Origin: Myxococcales bacterium
Lineage (GTDB): Bacteria > Myxococcota > UBA727 > JABDBI01
Assembly: GCA_023248545.1 (NCBI GenBank)
Contig: JAHFEF010000006.1
Coordinates: 27,103-91,102, forward strand
DNA: 64,000 nt
Reading direction: 5' to 3'
The notes under the pieces are model-generated. The model made no database searches. It worked only from the letters and a program-made list of their open reading frames with translations, and had not been told where the DNA came from. This document shows, in pieces, positions 22,966-31,449 of the stretch (its first letter is position 1; every line of letters begins with the position of its first letter). A program made the translations under genes and the position numbers.

Positions 22966-25482
22966 ATGGCGAAAGTACGGGTACATGAACTAGCCAAACG
23001 GTTTGGCCTCTCAAACCAAGAGTTGTTGAACAGGTTGGCTGCCAAAGGGATTGTCGTCAAATCACATTCCAGCAATATCGACGAAGACCAAGTCGCTCAA
23101 GTTTTGCAAACCACCGCCGAAGTCTCTGCGAAACCCCGCACGGTCTTAAGACGCCGAAAAGACGAACCCGAAGAAGTTCTCGCCGAAGCCCCGAGTGAAC
23201 CCCTGGTGCAAGAATCGGTTGCCGAAGAAGAATCCCCCGTATTGCCAGAGCCCTCACACCAGCAGGTATCTCCGCCGCCACCCGTGTTCCAGACACCTGC
23301 GCCCGTTGTTCAGGCACCTGTAAGCACGACAGGACCTAATGCCCAAAACGTTGTTCGGGTCATTGACCCTAATGCCATTAGAGCCCGACTGGCGAGTGAA
23401 AATCGAACGTTCAGACCCCGTCCACAAGTCGGAGCAAGGGCACCGTTTACGCCCGTTCGGGAAATTCGAATTGGCGCTCCAACCGGCGTTGCTCAACCAT
23501 CCAGTTCAGACAACAAGCCCGGCGCCAGACCTTCGAACAAGAAGAAAAAAGACGACGCATTTGCCCAAAGCCACGAACGCAAAGAAATGCGCTCCGGCGG
23601 CTATGAGCTCTGGACACAACCGGGCAAAAAGAAAAAGAATCTTAAAAAATCAGGTAAAAGCACCAATATTACTCAAGCCGCTGCTCATAAACGCGTGGTT
23701 GAACTCTCGGGCCCTATTACCGTCAACGAGTTGGCGCATCGCATGTCGATCAAAGCCGGCCAAGTGGTCAGTAAGCTCATGAGCATGGGCATGATGGTCA
23801 CGGTCAATCAGCCTATCGACCCTGATACCGTCGCGATTATTGCCAGCGAATTCGAATATGAAGTCAAAAATATTGGGTTCGCCGAAAACGATCTCCTGAA
23901 AGAAGTTGCCGACGCAGAAGAAAGCTTAAAACTAAGACCACCCGTTGTGACCGTCATGGGCCACGTGGACCATGGTAAAACCAGTATTTTGGATGCTTTG
24001 CGTCAAACAGACGTCGCGGCAGGCGAAGCAGGCGGGATCACTCAGCATATCGGCGCCTACTCGGTTCAAACCGAGCGTGGCCCCGTGACGTTCTTAGATA
24101 CGCCGGGCCACGAGGCTTTTACAGCCATGCGCGCCCGAGGCGCTCAAGTGACTGATATGGTGATTCTCGTGGTGGCTGCCGACGACGGCATCATGCCACA
24201 GACCATCGAAGCCATCGACCACGCCAAAGCCGCCAAGGTCCCTCTGGTCGTTGCGATCAATAAAATGGACTCGGCCAACGCCAAGCCTGAGCGTGTCTTG
24301 CAACAACTATCTGAACACGGGATCGTCGCTGAAGAATGGGGCGGCGACACGCAGGTATTCCGAGTCTCTGCCCTCAAGAAAACCGGTCTTTCTGAACTCC
24401 TCGAAGGCTTGATCAATCAGGCCGAGATTATGGAACTCAAGGCTAACTACGACAAAGCTGCTGTGGGCACCGTCATCGAAGCCAAGTTGGATAAAGGCCG
24501 TGGACCTGTCGCAACCGTTTTAACTCAAGCAGGCACGCTCAAACAGGGCGATTACATCGTCGCAGGCGAGCATTCTGGCCGAGTGCGTGCCATGTATGAT
24601 TCCAGTGGTAATAAAGTCGAGGCTGCAACGCCTTCGATGGCTGTCCAAGTTCTTGGCCTCTCGGGTGTTCCAATTGCCGGTGATAAATTTAATGCCGTTG
24701 AAGACGACAAAGCAGCCAAAACCATTGCTGATCACCGAGCTGCACAGGTGCGCGAGCAAGAGCTTATGAAGTCTTCCCGAGTCACCCTCGAAAGCTTCTT
24801 ACAAAGCTCTCCCACCGACAAAGGCCAGACGCTTCGACTCATCGTCAAAGCCGATGCCTATGGTTCTGTTGAAGCATTGGTCGCTTCGCTCAAAGGCCTT
24901 TCGACCAAGTTGGTCACCGTCGAGATCGTGCACTCAGGCGTAGGTACTATTACAGAAAACGACGTTAATCTAGCGCTGGCTTCGAAGGCGATTATTATTG
25001 GCTTTAATACCAAGCCAGACACCAAGGCTCACACGTTAGCAGCTCAAGAAAAAGTAGACATTCGGTCTTACAGCATTATTTACAACATGATCGACGAGGT
25101 CAAATTGGCCATGGCTGGCCTGTTGGCTCCTGTGTACGAAGAGAACTATTTGGGGCAAGCAGAAGTCAGGGCTCTGTTCCCAGTCAACAAACTCGGCAAG
25201 ATTGCAGGCTGTTATGTTCAGGATGGTAAGATTGCTCGGTCGGGTCAGGTGCGTGTGAAGCGTGGCAGTCAAATCTTGCACCAAGGCAAAATCGCCAGCT
25301 TGAAGCGCTTCAAAGACGACGTCAAAGAAGTGACGTCTGGGTATGAATTTGGTTTGGCTTTGGAAGGCTATGATGGTCTCGAGGTCGGCGATGTTCTCGA
25401 GTGCTTTGAACTCAAGCAAGTGGCAGCCAAATTAGACGCTGCCTTGAAAGACGAGCCTCAGGCAGCAGGTGCAGGTGCATAA
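22966..25482 (+). CDS. infB: Translation initiation factor IF-2
   Basis: 838 residues. The N-terminal IF2_N subdomain (VRVHELAKRFGLSNQELLNRL) and a Pro/Ala/charged linker are followed by a second IF2_N segment. The GTPase has G1 GHVDHGKT, G3 DTPGHEAFT and G4 NKMD, and then beta-barrel domains II and IV. IF-2 brings fMet-tRNA to the 30S subunit. AGGAG and TAGGA motifs precede the ATG. The stop overlaps the rbfA start by one base. Confidence 0.96.
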   Translation: MAKVRVHELAKRFGLSNQELLNRLAAKGIVVKSHSSNIDEDQVAQVLQTTAEVSAKPRTVLRRRKDEPEEVLAEAPSEPLVQESVAEEESPVLPEPSHQQVSPPPPVFQTPAPVVQAPVSTTGPNAQNVVRVIDPNAIRARLASENRTFRPRPQVGARAPFTPVREIRIGAPTGVAQPSSSDNKPGARPSNKKKKDDAFAQSHERKEMRSGGYELWTQPGKKKKNLKKSGKSTNITQAAAHKRVVELSGPITVNELAHRMSIKAGQVVSKLMSMGMMVTVNQPIDPDTVAIIASEFEYEVKNIGFAENDLLKEVADAEESLKLRPPVVTVMGHVDHGKTSILDALRQTDVAAGEAGGITQHIGAYSVQTERGPVTFLDTPGHEAFTAMRARGAQVTDMVILVVAADDGIMPQTIEAIDHAKAAKVPLVVAINKMDSANAKPERVLQQLSEHGIVAEEWGGDTQVFRVSALKKTGLSELLEGLINQAEIMELKANYDKAAVGTVIEAKLDKGRGPVATVLTQAGTLKQGDYIVAGEHSGRVRAMYDSSGNKVEAATPSMAVQVLGLSGVPIAGDKFNAVEDDKAAKTIADHRAAQVREQELMKSSRVTLESFLQSSPTDKGQTLRLIVKADAYGSVEALVASLKGLSTKLVTVEIVHSGVGTITENDVNLALASKAIIIGFNTKPDTKAHTLAAQEKVDIRSYSIIYNMIDEVKLAMAGLLAPVYEENYLGQAEVRALFPVNKLGKIAGCYVQDGKIARSGQVRVKRGSQILHQGKIASLKRFKDDVKEVTSGYEFGLALEGYDGLEVGDVLECFELKQVAAKLDAALKDEPQAAGAGA

Positions 25483-25793
25483 TGTCGCTCCGAACTGAAC
25501 GCGTCGCTTCTGAAATCCAGAAGGTTTTGTCGCGTAAATTACTCAAGACACCTGCCTTTTTGACAATCTTAGAAGTCGAAATGAGCCCCGATTTAACCAG
25601 TGCTAAGATTTATTTTTCGCTGTTTGGTTCGGAGGCTCAGTGCAAACAAACCCTCGACTTTCTAGAACAAGAAAAAAAAGCGCTCCGCATGGAAGTCGGC
25701 CGTCAGATCAAATTACGTCTCACTCCTGAGCTGAACTGGATCAGAGATAATACTCCCGAGCGAGCAGACAGGATTCACCAGTTGCTAAAATGA
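25482..25793 (+). CDS. rbfA: Ribosome-binding factor A
   Basis: 103 residues, KH-like fold; binds immature 30S subunits and helps 16S rRNA processing. Typical features are RTERVASEIQKVLSRKL at the N-terminus, the strand SAKIYFSLFGS and the C-terminal ERADRIHQLL. The ATG overlaps the infB stop (TAATG) and its own stop overlaps the ligA start by four bases, so translation of the three genes is coupled. Confidence 0.92.
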   Translation: MSLRTERVASEIQKVLSRKLLKTPAFLTILEVEMSPDLTSAKIYFSLFGSEAQCKQTLDFLEQEKKALRMEVGRQIKLRLTPELNWIRDNTPERADRIHQLLK

Positions 25794-27670
25794 CGCATGA
25801 AATCAAACATCTCGAAGAACAAATTAGGCACCATAACCGTGCCTATTTTGTTTTAAACGCCCCAGAAATTAGTGACACCGAGTTTGATCAACTGGTGGAG
25901 CGACTCAAAAAACTTAAACCTGACTCACCGGTCCTGTCGGAGATAGGTTCTGATTTAGGTGCACCGGGCAAAAAAGTCACTCACCAGCGGCCCATGTTAT
26001 CACTGGACAAGTGTTATAACTTGGAAGATTTCTCAAACTGGTTTGAAAAGATTCAAGGCCCTGTATTGGCCATGCCCAAAATCGATGGCGTTGCCTGTTC
26101 GATTAAATATAATTCGAAAGGCCATTTGGTCTTGGCGGCAACGCGGGGCGATGGCGAAGTTGGCGAAGATATTACTGCGAATGTAAAGCGTATTAAAAAT
26201 ATTGCCCAGGGCTTGCCTGCCAAAGTAGAGATCCGGGGCGAAGTTTACATGCGCCTGTCCCGATTTAAGACACACTACCAAGAAGCTTTCTCAAATCCCA
26301 GAAACTTAGCTGCTGGGGCGCTCAAGCAAAAAGATCCCAATAAGTCGGCGGCCTATGGGCTTTCTTTTTTCCCCTATGATATTGACGGCATGGATTTCAA
26401 AACAGAACTCGAAAAATTTGAGTTTTTGAAATCACTCGGCTTTGACCCCATGCCCGTATTGCTCGCTCATACTCCAGAAGACTGTGAGCAAATTTATCTC
26501 GATCTCAAAAAGCAACGCCCAGAATTAGACTATGAAATCGACGGTGTTGTATTCAGGGCCAATCAAGTCAGTGAACAAACTCGGCTGGGCATCACGGCCC
26601 ACCATCCCAAATGGAGCATTGCGTATAAGTTTCAGGGCGATAGCGCTCAAACCCAATTGGTCGACGTCGAATGGTCTCTGGGCCGCACGGGTGTGATTAC
26701 ACCCGTGGCTATTTTTGAACCCGTCTGGGTGTCTGGGGCTATGGTCTCACGCGCTTCTTTGCATAATCTGACTTTATTTGAAGGTCTTGGTCTCACAAAA
26801 GACGCATTTGTTCGGATTGTCCGACGCGGCGGCGTAATTCCACATGTTGAGCAAGTCTTAGAATCTGTCGGCGAACCGTTTAGATATCCCAAACACTGCC
26901 CTTCCTGTCACAAAGAAACTCTCATAGACGGCGAATTTCTGTGCTGCCCCGATCCTGAAAACTGCCCACAAATTATCGCCGGCCGCTTAATTCATTTTTG
27001 TGCAGTCTTAGAGCTCGAAGGCTTTGGTGAAAAAATTATCTACAGCTTAATCCAAGCCGGCCTACTGAAACAACCTGCAGACTTATTTAAACTGCGTTTT
27101 GAAGATTTGATCAGACTTGACCGGATGGGCGATGTACTAACCAAAAAGCTGCTCGCACAAGTTGAACAAAAGCGTGTGCTTCCCCTGCCCGTATTTTTGA
27201 CAGCGCTCGGTTTTGACGAACTGGGGCCGACGATTGCGGAGACACTGGCCAACCGATTTGAAACACTAGACGCATTACGCCAGGCCGGCTTTGAAGATTT
27301 AACCCAAATTTTTGGCATTGGGGAATCGATTGCACAGGCCGTTCAGAAAGGCTTCGAAGCTTTCGGGCCAGAAATCGAAGCGCTGCTAAAAGAAATCAAA
27401 CTCACCAAGCCCGAGAAGCCCGCTTACGATTCGAAACACCCGTTGTTTGGCAAGAGCGTCGTATTTACTGGCACGCTCACGCAATTCGAGCGCAAAGAAG
27501 CGCAAAAGAGAGTCCGTGCGCTCGGCGGCCAAACCCCGTCGGCTATTTCAGCCAACACAGACTATTTGGTCGTCGGAGATGGGTCCATCAGCACCAAGCA
27601 AAAAGCTGCTCAAAAATTAGGCGTTCAAGTTCTGTCAGAAGCTGAGTTTGCAGCATTCTTAAAATCATGA
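25790..27670 (+). CDS. ligA: NAD-dependent DNA ligase
   Basis: 626 residues. Domain Ia (HHNRAYFVLNAPEISDTEFD), then adenylation domain with the nucleotide-accepting Lys97 in MPKIDGVACS. An OB fold follows, then a zinc finger (CPSC and CCPDPENC), helix-hairpin-helix repeats and a C-terminal BRCT domain (LFGKSVVFTGTLTQFERKEA). It seals nicks in replication and repair using NAD. It is somewhat shorter than the usual 670 residues. Placement at the end of the rbfA operon is unusual, and coupling to rbfA is by a four-base overlap. Confidence 0.95.
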   Translation: MTHEIKHLEEQIRHHNRAYFVLNAPEISDTEFDQLVERLKKLKPDSPVLSEIGSDLGAPGKKVTHQRPMLSLDKCYNLEDFSNWFEKIQGPVLAMPKIDGVACSIKYNSKGHLVLAATRGDGEVGEDITANVKRIKNIAQGLPAKVEIRGEVYMRLSRFKTHYQEAFSNPRNLAAGALKQKDPNKSAAYGLSFFPYDIDGMDFKTELEKFEFLKSLGFDPMPVLLAHTPEDCEQIYLDLKKQRPELDYEIDGVVFRANQVSEQTRLGITAHHPKWSIAYKFQGDSAQTQLVDVEWSLGRTGVITPVAIFEPVWVSGAMVSRASLHNLTLFEGLGLTKDAFVRIVRRGGVIPHVEQVLESVGEPFRYPKHCPSCHKETLIDGEFLCCPDPENCPQIIAGRLIHFCAVLELEGFGEKIIYSLIQAGLLKQPADLFKLRFEDLIRLDRMGDVLTKKLLAQVEQKRVLPLPVFLTALGFDELGPTIAETLANRFETLDALRQAGFEDLTQIFGIGESIAQAVQKGFEAFGPEIEALLKEIKLTKPEKPAYDSKHPLFGKSVVFTGTLTQFERKEAQKRVRALGGQTPSAISANTDYLVVGDGSISTKQKAAQKLGVQVLSEAEFAAFLKS

Positions 27671-27684
27671 TCCAACTTCATGCC

Positions 27685-27712
27685 TTGCGTTTTTGGTGCA
27701 ACGCAATAGTAT
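27685..27712 (+). promoter_or_regulatory. Putative promoter of rnpB
   Basis: TTGCGT at 27685-27690 and TAGTAT at 27707-27712 are separated by 16 bases. The predicted start of transcription falls near 27719, where the RNase P RNA begins. Confidence 0.55.
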
Positions 27713-27717
27713 CCAAG

Positions 27718-28112
27718 CGTTCGCCCAAGTGGAACAGATGGACGCTGGTTTGGCAACAAACGAGAGGAAAGTCCGGGCACCATAGAGCGAGGGTGCCGGT
27801 TAACGACCGGTCAAGGTGACTTGAAGGAAAGTGCCACAGAAAATACACAGCCTCCCTACGCCAAGGCTTCGGGAGGTAAAGTTGAAAAGGTGCGGTAAGA
27901 GCGCACCGCGGGTTTGGAGACAAACCTGGCAGGGCAAACCCCACCCGGTGAAAGGTCAAGGTGAAATCCGCCGTCCTGTGGCTCGCAGGCTGGGTTTCTA
28001 ATGAGACCGCTCGAGGGTATTGGCAACGATACTCCTAGACGAATGGCCATCGATGAGAGGGGAGCAATCCCGCTCGGCACAGAATCCGGCTTACGGACCT
28101 CTTGGACGAATA
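27718..28112 (+). ncRNA. rnpB: RNase P RNA
   Basis: Catalytic RNA that removes 5' leaders from tRNA precursors. Universal elements are present: GAGGAAAGTCCGGGC near the 5' end, ACAGAAAATACA, GGTGAAAGGTCAAGGTG, and the 3' ACAGAATCCGGCTTAC. The ends pair as helix P1 (TTCGCCCAAG at 27720 with CTTGGACGAA at 28101, one mismatch). A hairpin CCTCCC/GGGAGG with a 14-base loop at 27851-27876 belongs to a palindrome family also seen near tRNA-Ser and in dabA. Plus-strand and minus-strand protein frames over this region are spurious. Confidence 0.95.
27851..27876 (+). repeat. Palindromic element, copy in rnpB
   Basis: Stem CCTCCC/GGGAGG around the loop TACGCCAAGGCTTC. Compare 53285-53310 (CCACCC/GGGTGG around TACGCTAAAGCTTC): same loop plan, with a compensating base-pair change in the stem. 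Confidence 0.6.
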
Positions 28113-28115
28113 AAT

Positions 28116-28153
28116 GCCACCCGATAAACTTTAGTTTGGCGGGTGGCTTTTTA
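28116..28153 (+). terminator. Rho-independent terminator of rnpB
   Basis: GCCACCCG (28116-28123) pairs with CGGGTGGC (28140-28147), followed by TTTTTA. It lies directly after the RNase P RNA and touches the stop region of the convergent toxin gene. Confidence 0.85.
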
Positions 28154-28483
28154 CTTAAAAATCCTGAATCGCTCGAGCAATACGTCCTCAAGATTTCGCC
28201 GCCCGTCAAATACTGCCAGAATGGACACCTTGCTTTGCGTAATTTTGTAAATAATCCGCCAGGGTGACTCAATTACCTCCCTGACCTGAATAATCCCAAT
28301 GTCATTTAATTCCGGAACTATGCGACCTCGTTCTGGAAATCGCCAAAGATCTGATGCTCGTTTTTCAATTTTATCCAAAATTGTCAACGCTACATCCAAA
28401 TTATTTTCGGCAATGTAGTTAATAAGCTCGCGCAAATCATTCCTACCAGTCACGGTCCATTCTACCTGATAGTCATGGCTCAT
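28151..28483 (-). CDS. ParE/RelE-superfamily toxin
   Basis: 110 residues with the ParE/RelE plan: WTVTGRNDLRELINYIAENN at the start, then LWRFPERGRIVPEL, then SPWRIIYKI and VFDGRRN near the end. Members poison gyrase or cut mRNA on the ribosome; this one looks complete. The start overlaps the end of the upstream Phd-type antitoxin gene by 11 bases, so the pair is a coupled toxin-antitoxin module. It sits between rnpB and the secretion genes. Confidence 0.85.
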   Translation of the reverse strand: MSHDYQVEWTVTGRNDLRELINYIAENNLDVALTILDKIEKRASDLWRFPERGRIVPELNDIGIIQVREVIESPWRIIYKITQSKVSILAVFDGRRNLEDVLLERFRIFK

Positions 28484-28766
28484 CGCGACCGCGCCTCTTC
28501 TTTAACTCAGCCCTCAAATCTTTGAACATTTTTGTCTGTTCAATCACCCTGCCTTCTCGTACATCCTCTTCACCTGCCGCCAAAATTTTCATCATATTGA
28601 TAGCAGCTTTCATGCGCTCATAGGACTCGGGATCCTGAATAACAGCACGAGGTTCCCCATTTTGAGTAATCACAACTGGACGATGGGTCTCATTGACCTG
28701 AAACAGCATATTGGCCGTATTTGCCTTCAAATAGCTTACGGGGCGAATATCCTCCATAATTCTCAT
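28473..28766 (-). CDS. Phd/YefM-type antitoxin
   Basis: 97 residues. The N-terminal DNA-binding fold has the family pattern PVSYLKANTANMLFQVNETHRPVVITQNGEPRAVI, read in short blocks. The charged C-terminal tail would wrap the toxin. A strong AGGAGG lies eight bases before the ATG at 28766. Such antitoxins repress their own promoter, which would lie in 28767-28808. Confidence 0.87.
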   Translation of the reverse strand: MRIMEDIRPVSYLKANTANMLFQVNETHRPVVITQNGEPRAVIQDPESYERMKAAINMMKILAAGEEDVREGRVIEQTKMFKDLRAELKKRRGRDEP

Positions 28767-28808
28767 AACTACAGCCTCCTGCTAAATAGAGTACCTTAAA
28801 AAGACTTA

Positions 28809-29573
28809 TTACGCCACTTCAAAATTCGCCAGCTCTAAACCCTTCGCACCTAATCTCTGTCGCAGCTGGCCTCGGACCGATTTAACCTGACTGCGCGACA
28901 CGGCATCCATGCCTGAAAATTTAAGTTTAACAGCTTTGCCCTGGGCCGAAATTTGAATGCGACCGCCACCTAAAACGCCCGGTTTTAGGTCAATCACAAA
29001 CTGCGAAACACCTTGTGTATCTACGCCAGCATAAACTTGATCCACAATCTGATTTAAGACCTCTTCAGGAACTTTCACCGGCCCACCAGGAACGGCTTCG
29101 GCTTTTTGCATCGCCATCCCCATAGAAACAGCTTGTTGAAAAAAATCGCTGTTCGACGAACCACCGAATTCACCACTATCTTGATCTTGCTGTTTTTTGC
29201 GCTGGATGGCTAACTCCAATGCAACTTTTTCGTTCTTTTTTTCGACTTGCTTATCATGTGACGTATTTTTTTGAGTCTTTTGCTGTTGTGTTTTTTGAGA
29301 CTTTTCTTGTTGAAGTGCTTTGGGTGGAACAGGTGCCTCCGAACCTTGTTCAGAAGCCGCTGTTTGGGCAGCAGCTTCTTCGCCTCTGGCCATCTCATCT
29401 AAAACTTGCTTGGAACCCACCTGCACACGAGCTTTCGCCCCCAGTTGCTGATTGGTTTCAAGCTTCGCCTCGAACTCTTGGTTCGATTGCTTGCGTTGGA
29501 TTTCGCGCGCGCGAATCCGAATGGCACGATCCACAATTTGGGACGCTTGGTTTCGATCGACTCGGTCACTCAT
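28809..29573 (-). CDS. sctP: Type III secretion needle-length/ruler protein (SctP/FliK-like)
   Basis: 254 residues. The N-terminal two thirds are low-complexity, rich in Q, K, E and A, as in ruler proteins. The C-terminal 75 residues have the hook-length-control type domain (FVIDLKPGVLGGGRIQISAQ, then VKLKFSGMD and LGAKGLELANFEVA). SctP or FliK switches the export machine from early to late substrates. It overlaps the SctO gene by four bases. No sctQ or other secretion gene follows; an intact toxin-antitoxin pair lies downstream instead. Confidence 0.65.
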   Translation of the reverse strand: MSDRVDRNQASQIVDRAIRIRAREIQRKQSNQEFEAKLETNQQLGAKARVQVGSKQVLDEMARGEEAAAQTAASEQGSEAPVPPKALQQEKSQKTQQQKTQKNTSHDKQVEKKNEKVALELAIQRKKQQDQDSGEFGGSSNSDFFQQAVSMGMAMQKAEAVPGGPVKVPEEVLNQIVDQVYAGVDTQGVSQFVIDLKPGVLGGGRIQISAQGKAVKLKFSGMDAVSRSQVKSVRGQLRQRLGAKGLELANFEVA

Positions 29574-30061
29574 GGGGCTTGCTCCTTCAGTTGAATGTTA
29601 TATCGCGCTTGAGTAATATCATCGCTTTCTGATTCTTCTTTTTCTTCGCGAATCTTCTTTTGTTTTTTGGCCCATTTTTCTTTGTGTTTTTCGAGCACTT
29701 TGTAGTCTTCTGTCGCCTTCATCATGGCGTCGAGAGCTTGTTTGACTCGATCTTGGGCTTCTTGGACAACTTGTTCTTGTTGATTCATCTCGAGAATAAA
29801 TGCCTGTTCTTTCTCCAAGAGCATTTCTAAGTGCCGTTCGCCGAGCTTGATCACTTCGATTTTGACCGTCTGCGAGGCCATGGCCTGAAAATACTCGGCG
29901 CGTTTTTGGGCGCGCATCGCTCTCATGGTTTTGAGCTGATCTTGCATCTGGTTCAGCTTTTTTTGAGCCTCGTCCAGCTTTTGCTTTTCCTTCGCATACG
30001 CTTCTTCGCTGTCTTTCTTGGCGCGCTCACGAATCTCAAACAGCGTCTGCAACGGGTACAT
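29570..30061 (-). CDS. sctO: Type III secretion stalk protein (SctO/YscO, FliJ-like)
   Basis: 163 residues, almost entirely coiled coil. It begins YPLQTLFEIRERAKKD, the usual start for FliJ/YscO proteins. Near the C-terminus it has LEKHKEKWAKK followed by a Glu-rich run and a short tail. That arrangement resembles the SctO (CdsO/YscO) proteins of injectisomes more than flagellar FliJ. The protein connects the ATPase ring to the export gate. One base separates it from sctN. Confidence 0.7.
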   Translation of the reverse strand: MYPLQTLFEIRERAKKDSEEAYAKEKQKLDEAQKKLNQMQDQLKTMRAMRAQKRAEYFQAMASQTVKIEVIKLGERHLEMLLEKEQAFILEMNQQEQVVQEAQDRVKQALDAMMKATEDYKVLEKHKEKWAKKQKKIREEKEESESDDITQARYNIQLKEQAP

Positions 30062-30062
30062 A

Positions 30063-31400
30063 CTAGCCTAGGTCCTCGGCATCTGAGAACAGCTCAGCCA
30101 ACTGAGAAATCGTTTTGTCAAAAGGCGCATTCTCATCAATTCGCTGTTTTAAAAAACTCTCGATGGCCTCATTCTTATCGATTGCATAGTCGACTTTTGG
30201 ATCAGTCCCATAGCTGTAGGCCCCGAGCAAAATCAAATCGCGATTTTTCTCATAATTAGCCATGGTTTCGCGCATATAGCCAGCCGATTTCTGATGTTCC
30301 GGCGTGACAATATTCACCATCACACGGCTTAAAGATGGCAAAATATCGATGGCTGGCCAGTGATTTCTCTCACCCAAAGTGCGATTTAAGACAATGTGAC
30401 CATCTAAAATACTGCGCATTTCGTCGGCAATCGGTTCTTCCATGTCACCAGCTTGTACCAAAACTGTGTAGATCGCCGTGATCGAGCCCTTGTCATTGTT
30501 ACCAGTACGTTCCATGAGTCTTGGAATAAGCGCAAACACGCTCGGTGGAAAGCCTTGGCGGGCCGGCGGTTCACCGAGAGCCAAGCCTACTTCACGCTGC
30601 GCTCTGGCAAATCGAGTCGCGCTGTCCATCATGAACAACACGTCGCGGCCCTGATCTCGAAACCATTCGGCAATTGCCGTCGCCACGTAGCAGCTCTTTA
30701 AGCGCACCAACGGCGGCGTATCGGACGTCGCAGCGACCAATACCGTGCGCTTGAGACCCTCTTCGCCCAGAGACTCCCGAATAAAATCTAAAACTTCACG
30801 GCCTCGCTCACCGACCAAACAAACCACGATGATTTCGGCTTCGGTGTTACGGGCAATTTGACCCATCAAAGTCGATTTACCAACACCTGAACCGGCAAAC
30901 AAACCCATACGTTGTCCCCGACCCATCGTGATTAGACCATCAATGGCACGCATGCCCATCGCGATAGGCCTATCAACGGGCTGGCGCGTATAGGGATTCG
31001 GGCTTTCTCGGTGAACTGACCAATCGATCAGGCCGTCGATTTGGCTTAAGGGGACACCATCGTCCATGGGTTCACCGACGCCGTTGAGCACTCGACCCAA
31101 CAGCCCATAGCCGCATTTGATCCCAAATGGCTTTCCCGTGGGGATGACTTCAGAGTCAGGCCCAATGCCTTCGAGTTCACCCAGCGGCATGAGGTACACG
31201 ATGCCTTCTTGAAAACCGACCACTTCGGTTTTGATCAATGGGCTCTCTTCGCTTTGGGTGGTCACATAGCAAACATCGCCGACCCGCGAATTGGGAACAG
31301 AGGCTTTGATAATTAAACTGGTGGATTCAAGTACTTTGCCACGCATTCTGAAGGGCTGGACGTTTCGGATCTGCTCAATCACGTGGTCGATGTTCTGCAT
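30063..31400 (-). CDS. sctN: Type III secretion ATPase (SctN/FliI family)
   Basis: 445 residues. The P-loop is GLFAGSGVGKST; further blocks are VGERGREVLDFI, ATSDTPPLVRLKS, IAEWFRDQGRDVLFMMDSATRFARAQREVGLA and ERNHWPAIDILPSLSRVM, cited as separate short motifs. The family includes flagellar FliI and injectisome SctN. The neighbours sctO and sctP, and the absence of flagellar genes in the window, favour an injectisome. The enzyme unfolds and feeds substrates into the export gate at the inner membrane. It starts the minus-strand unit, 49 bases from the divergent mutase gene. Confidence 0.85.
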   Translation of the reverse strand: MQNIDHVIEQIRNVQPFRMRGKVLESTSLIIKASVPNSRVGDVCYVTTQSEESPLIKTEVVGFQEGIVYLMPLGELEGIGPDSEVIPTGKPFGIKCGYGLLGRVLNGVGEPMDDGVPLSQIDGLIDWSVHRESPNPYTRQPVDRPIAMGMRAIDGLITMGRGQRMGLFAGSGVGKSTLMGQIARNTEAEIIVVCLVGERGREVLDFIRESLGEEGLKRTVLVAATSDTPPLVRLKSCYVATAIAEWFRDQGRDVLFMMDSATRFARAQREVGLALGEPPARQGFPPSVFALIPRLMERTGNNDKGSITAIYTVLVQAGDMEEPIADEMRSILDGHIVLNRTLGERNHWPAIDILPSLSRVMVNIVTPEHQKSAGYMRETMANYEKNRDLILLGAYSYGTDPKVDYAIDKNEAIESFLKQRIDENAPFDKTISQLAELFSDAEDLG

Positions 31401-31449
31401 GAAAATAAGCCTCTTTCACTTTTTAATAGCACATCTTAAGGTCCGCCGC

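Noticed and set aside
27678..28272. Several protein frames over the rnpB region
   Set aside because: The RNase P RNA consensus elements and P1 pairing explain this DNA.
29570..31400. Flagellar assignment (fliI, fliJ, fliK)
   Set aside because: The SctO-type C-terminus, the low-complexity ruler and the absence of flagellar genes fit an injectisome better, though FliI and SctN are close and this is not certain.
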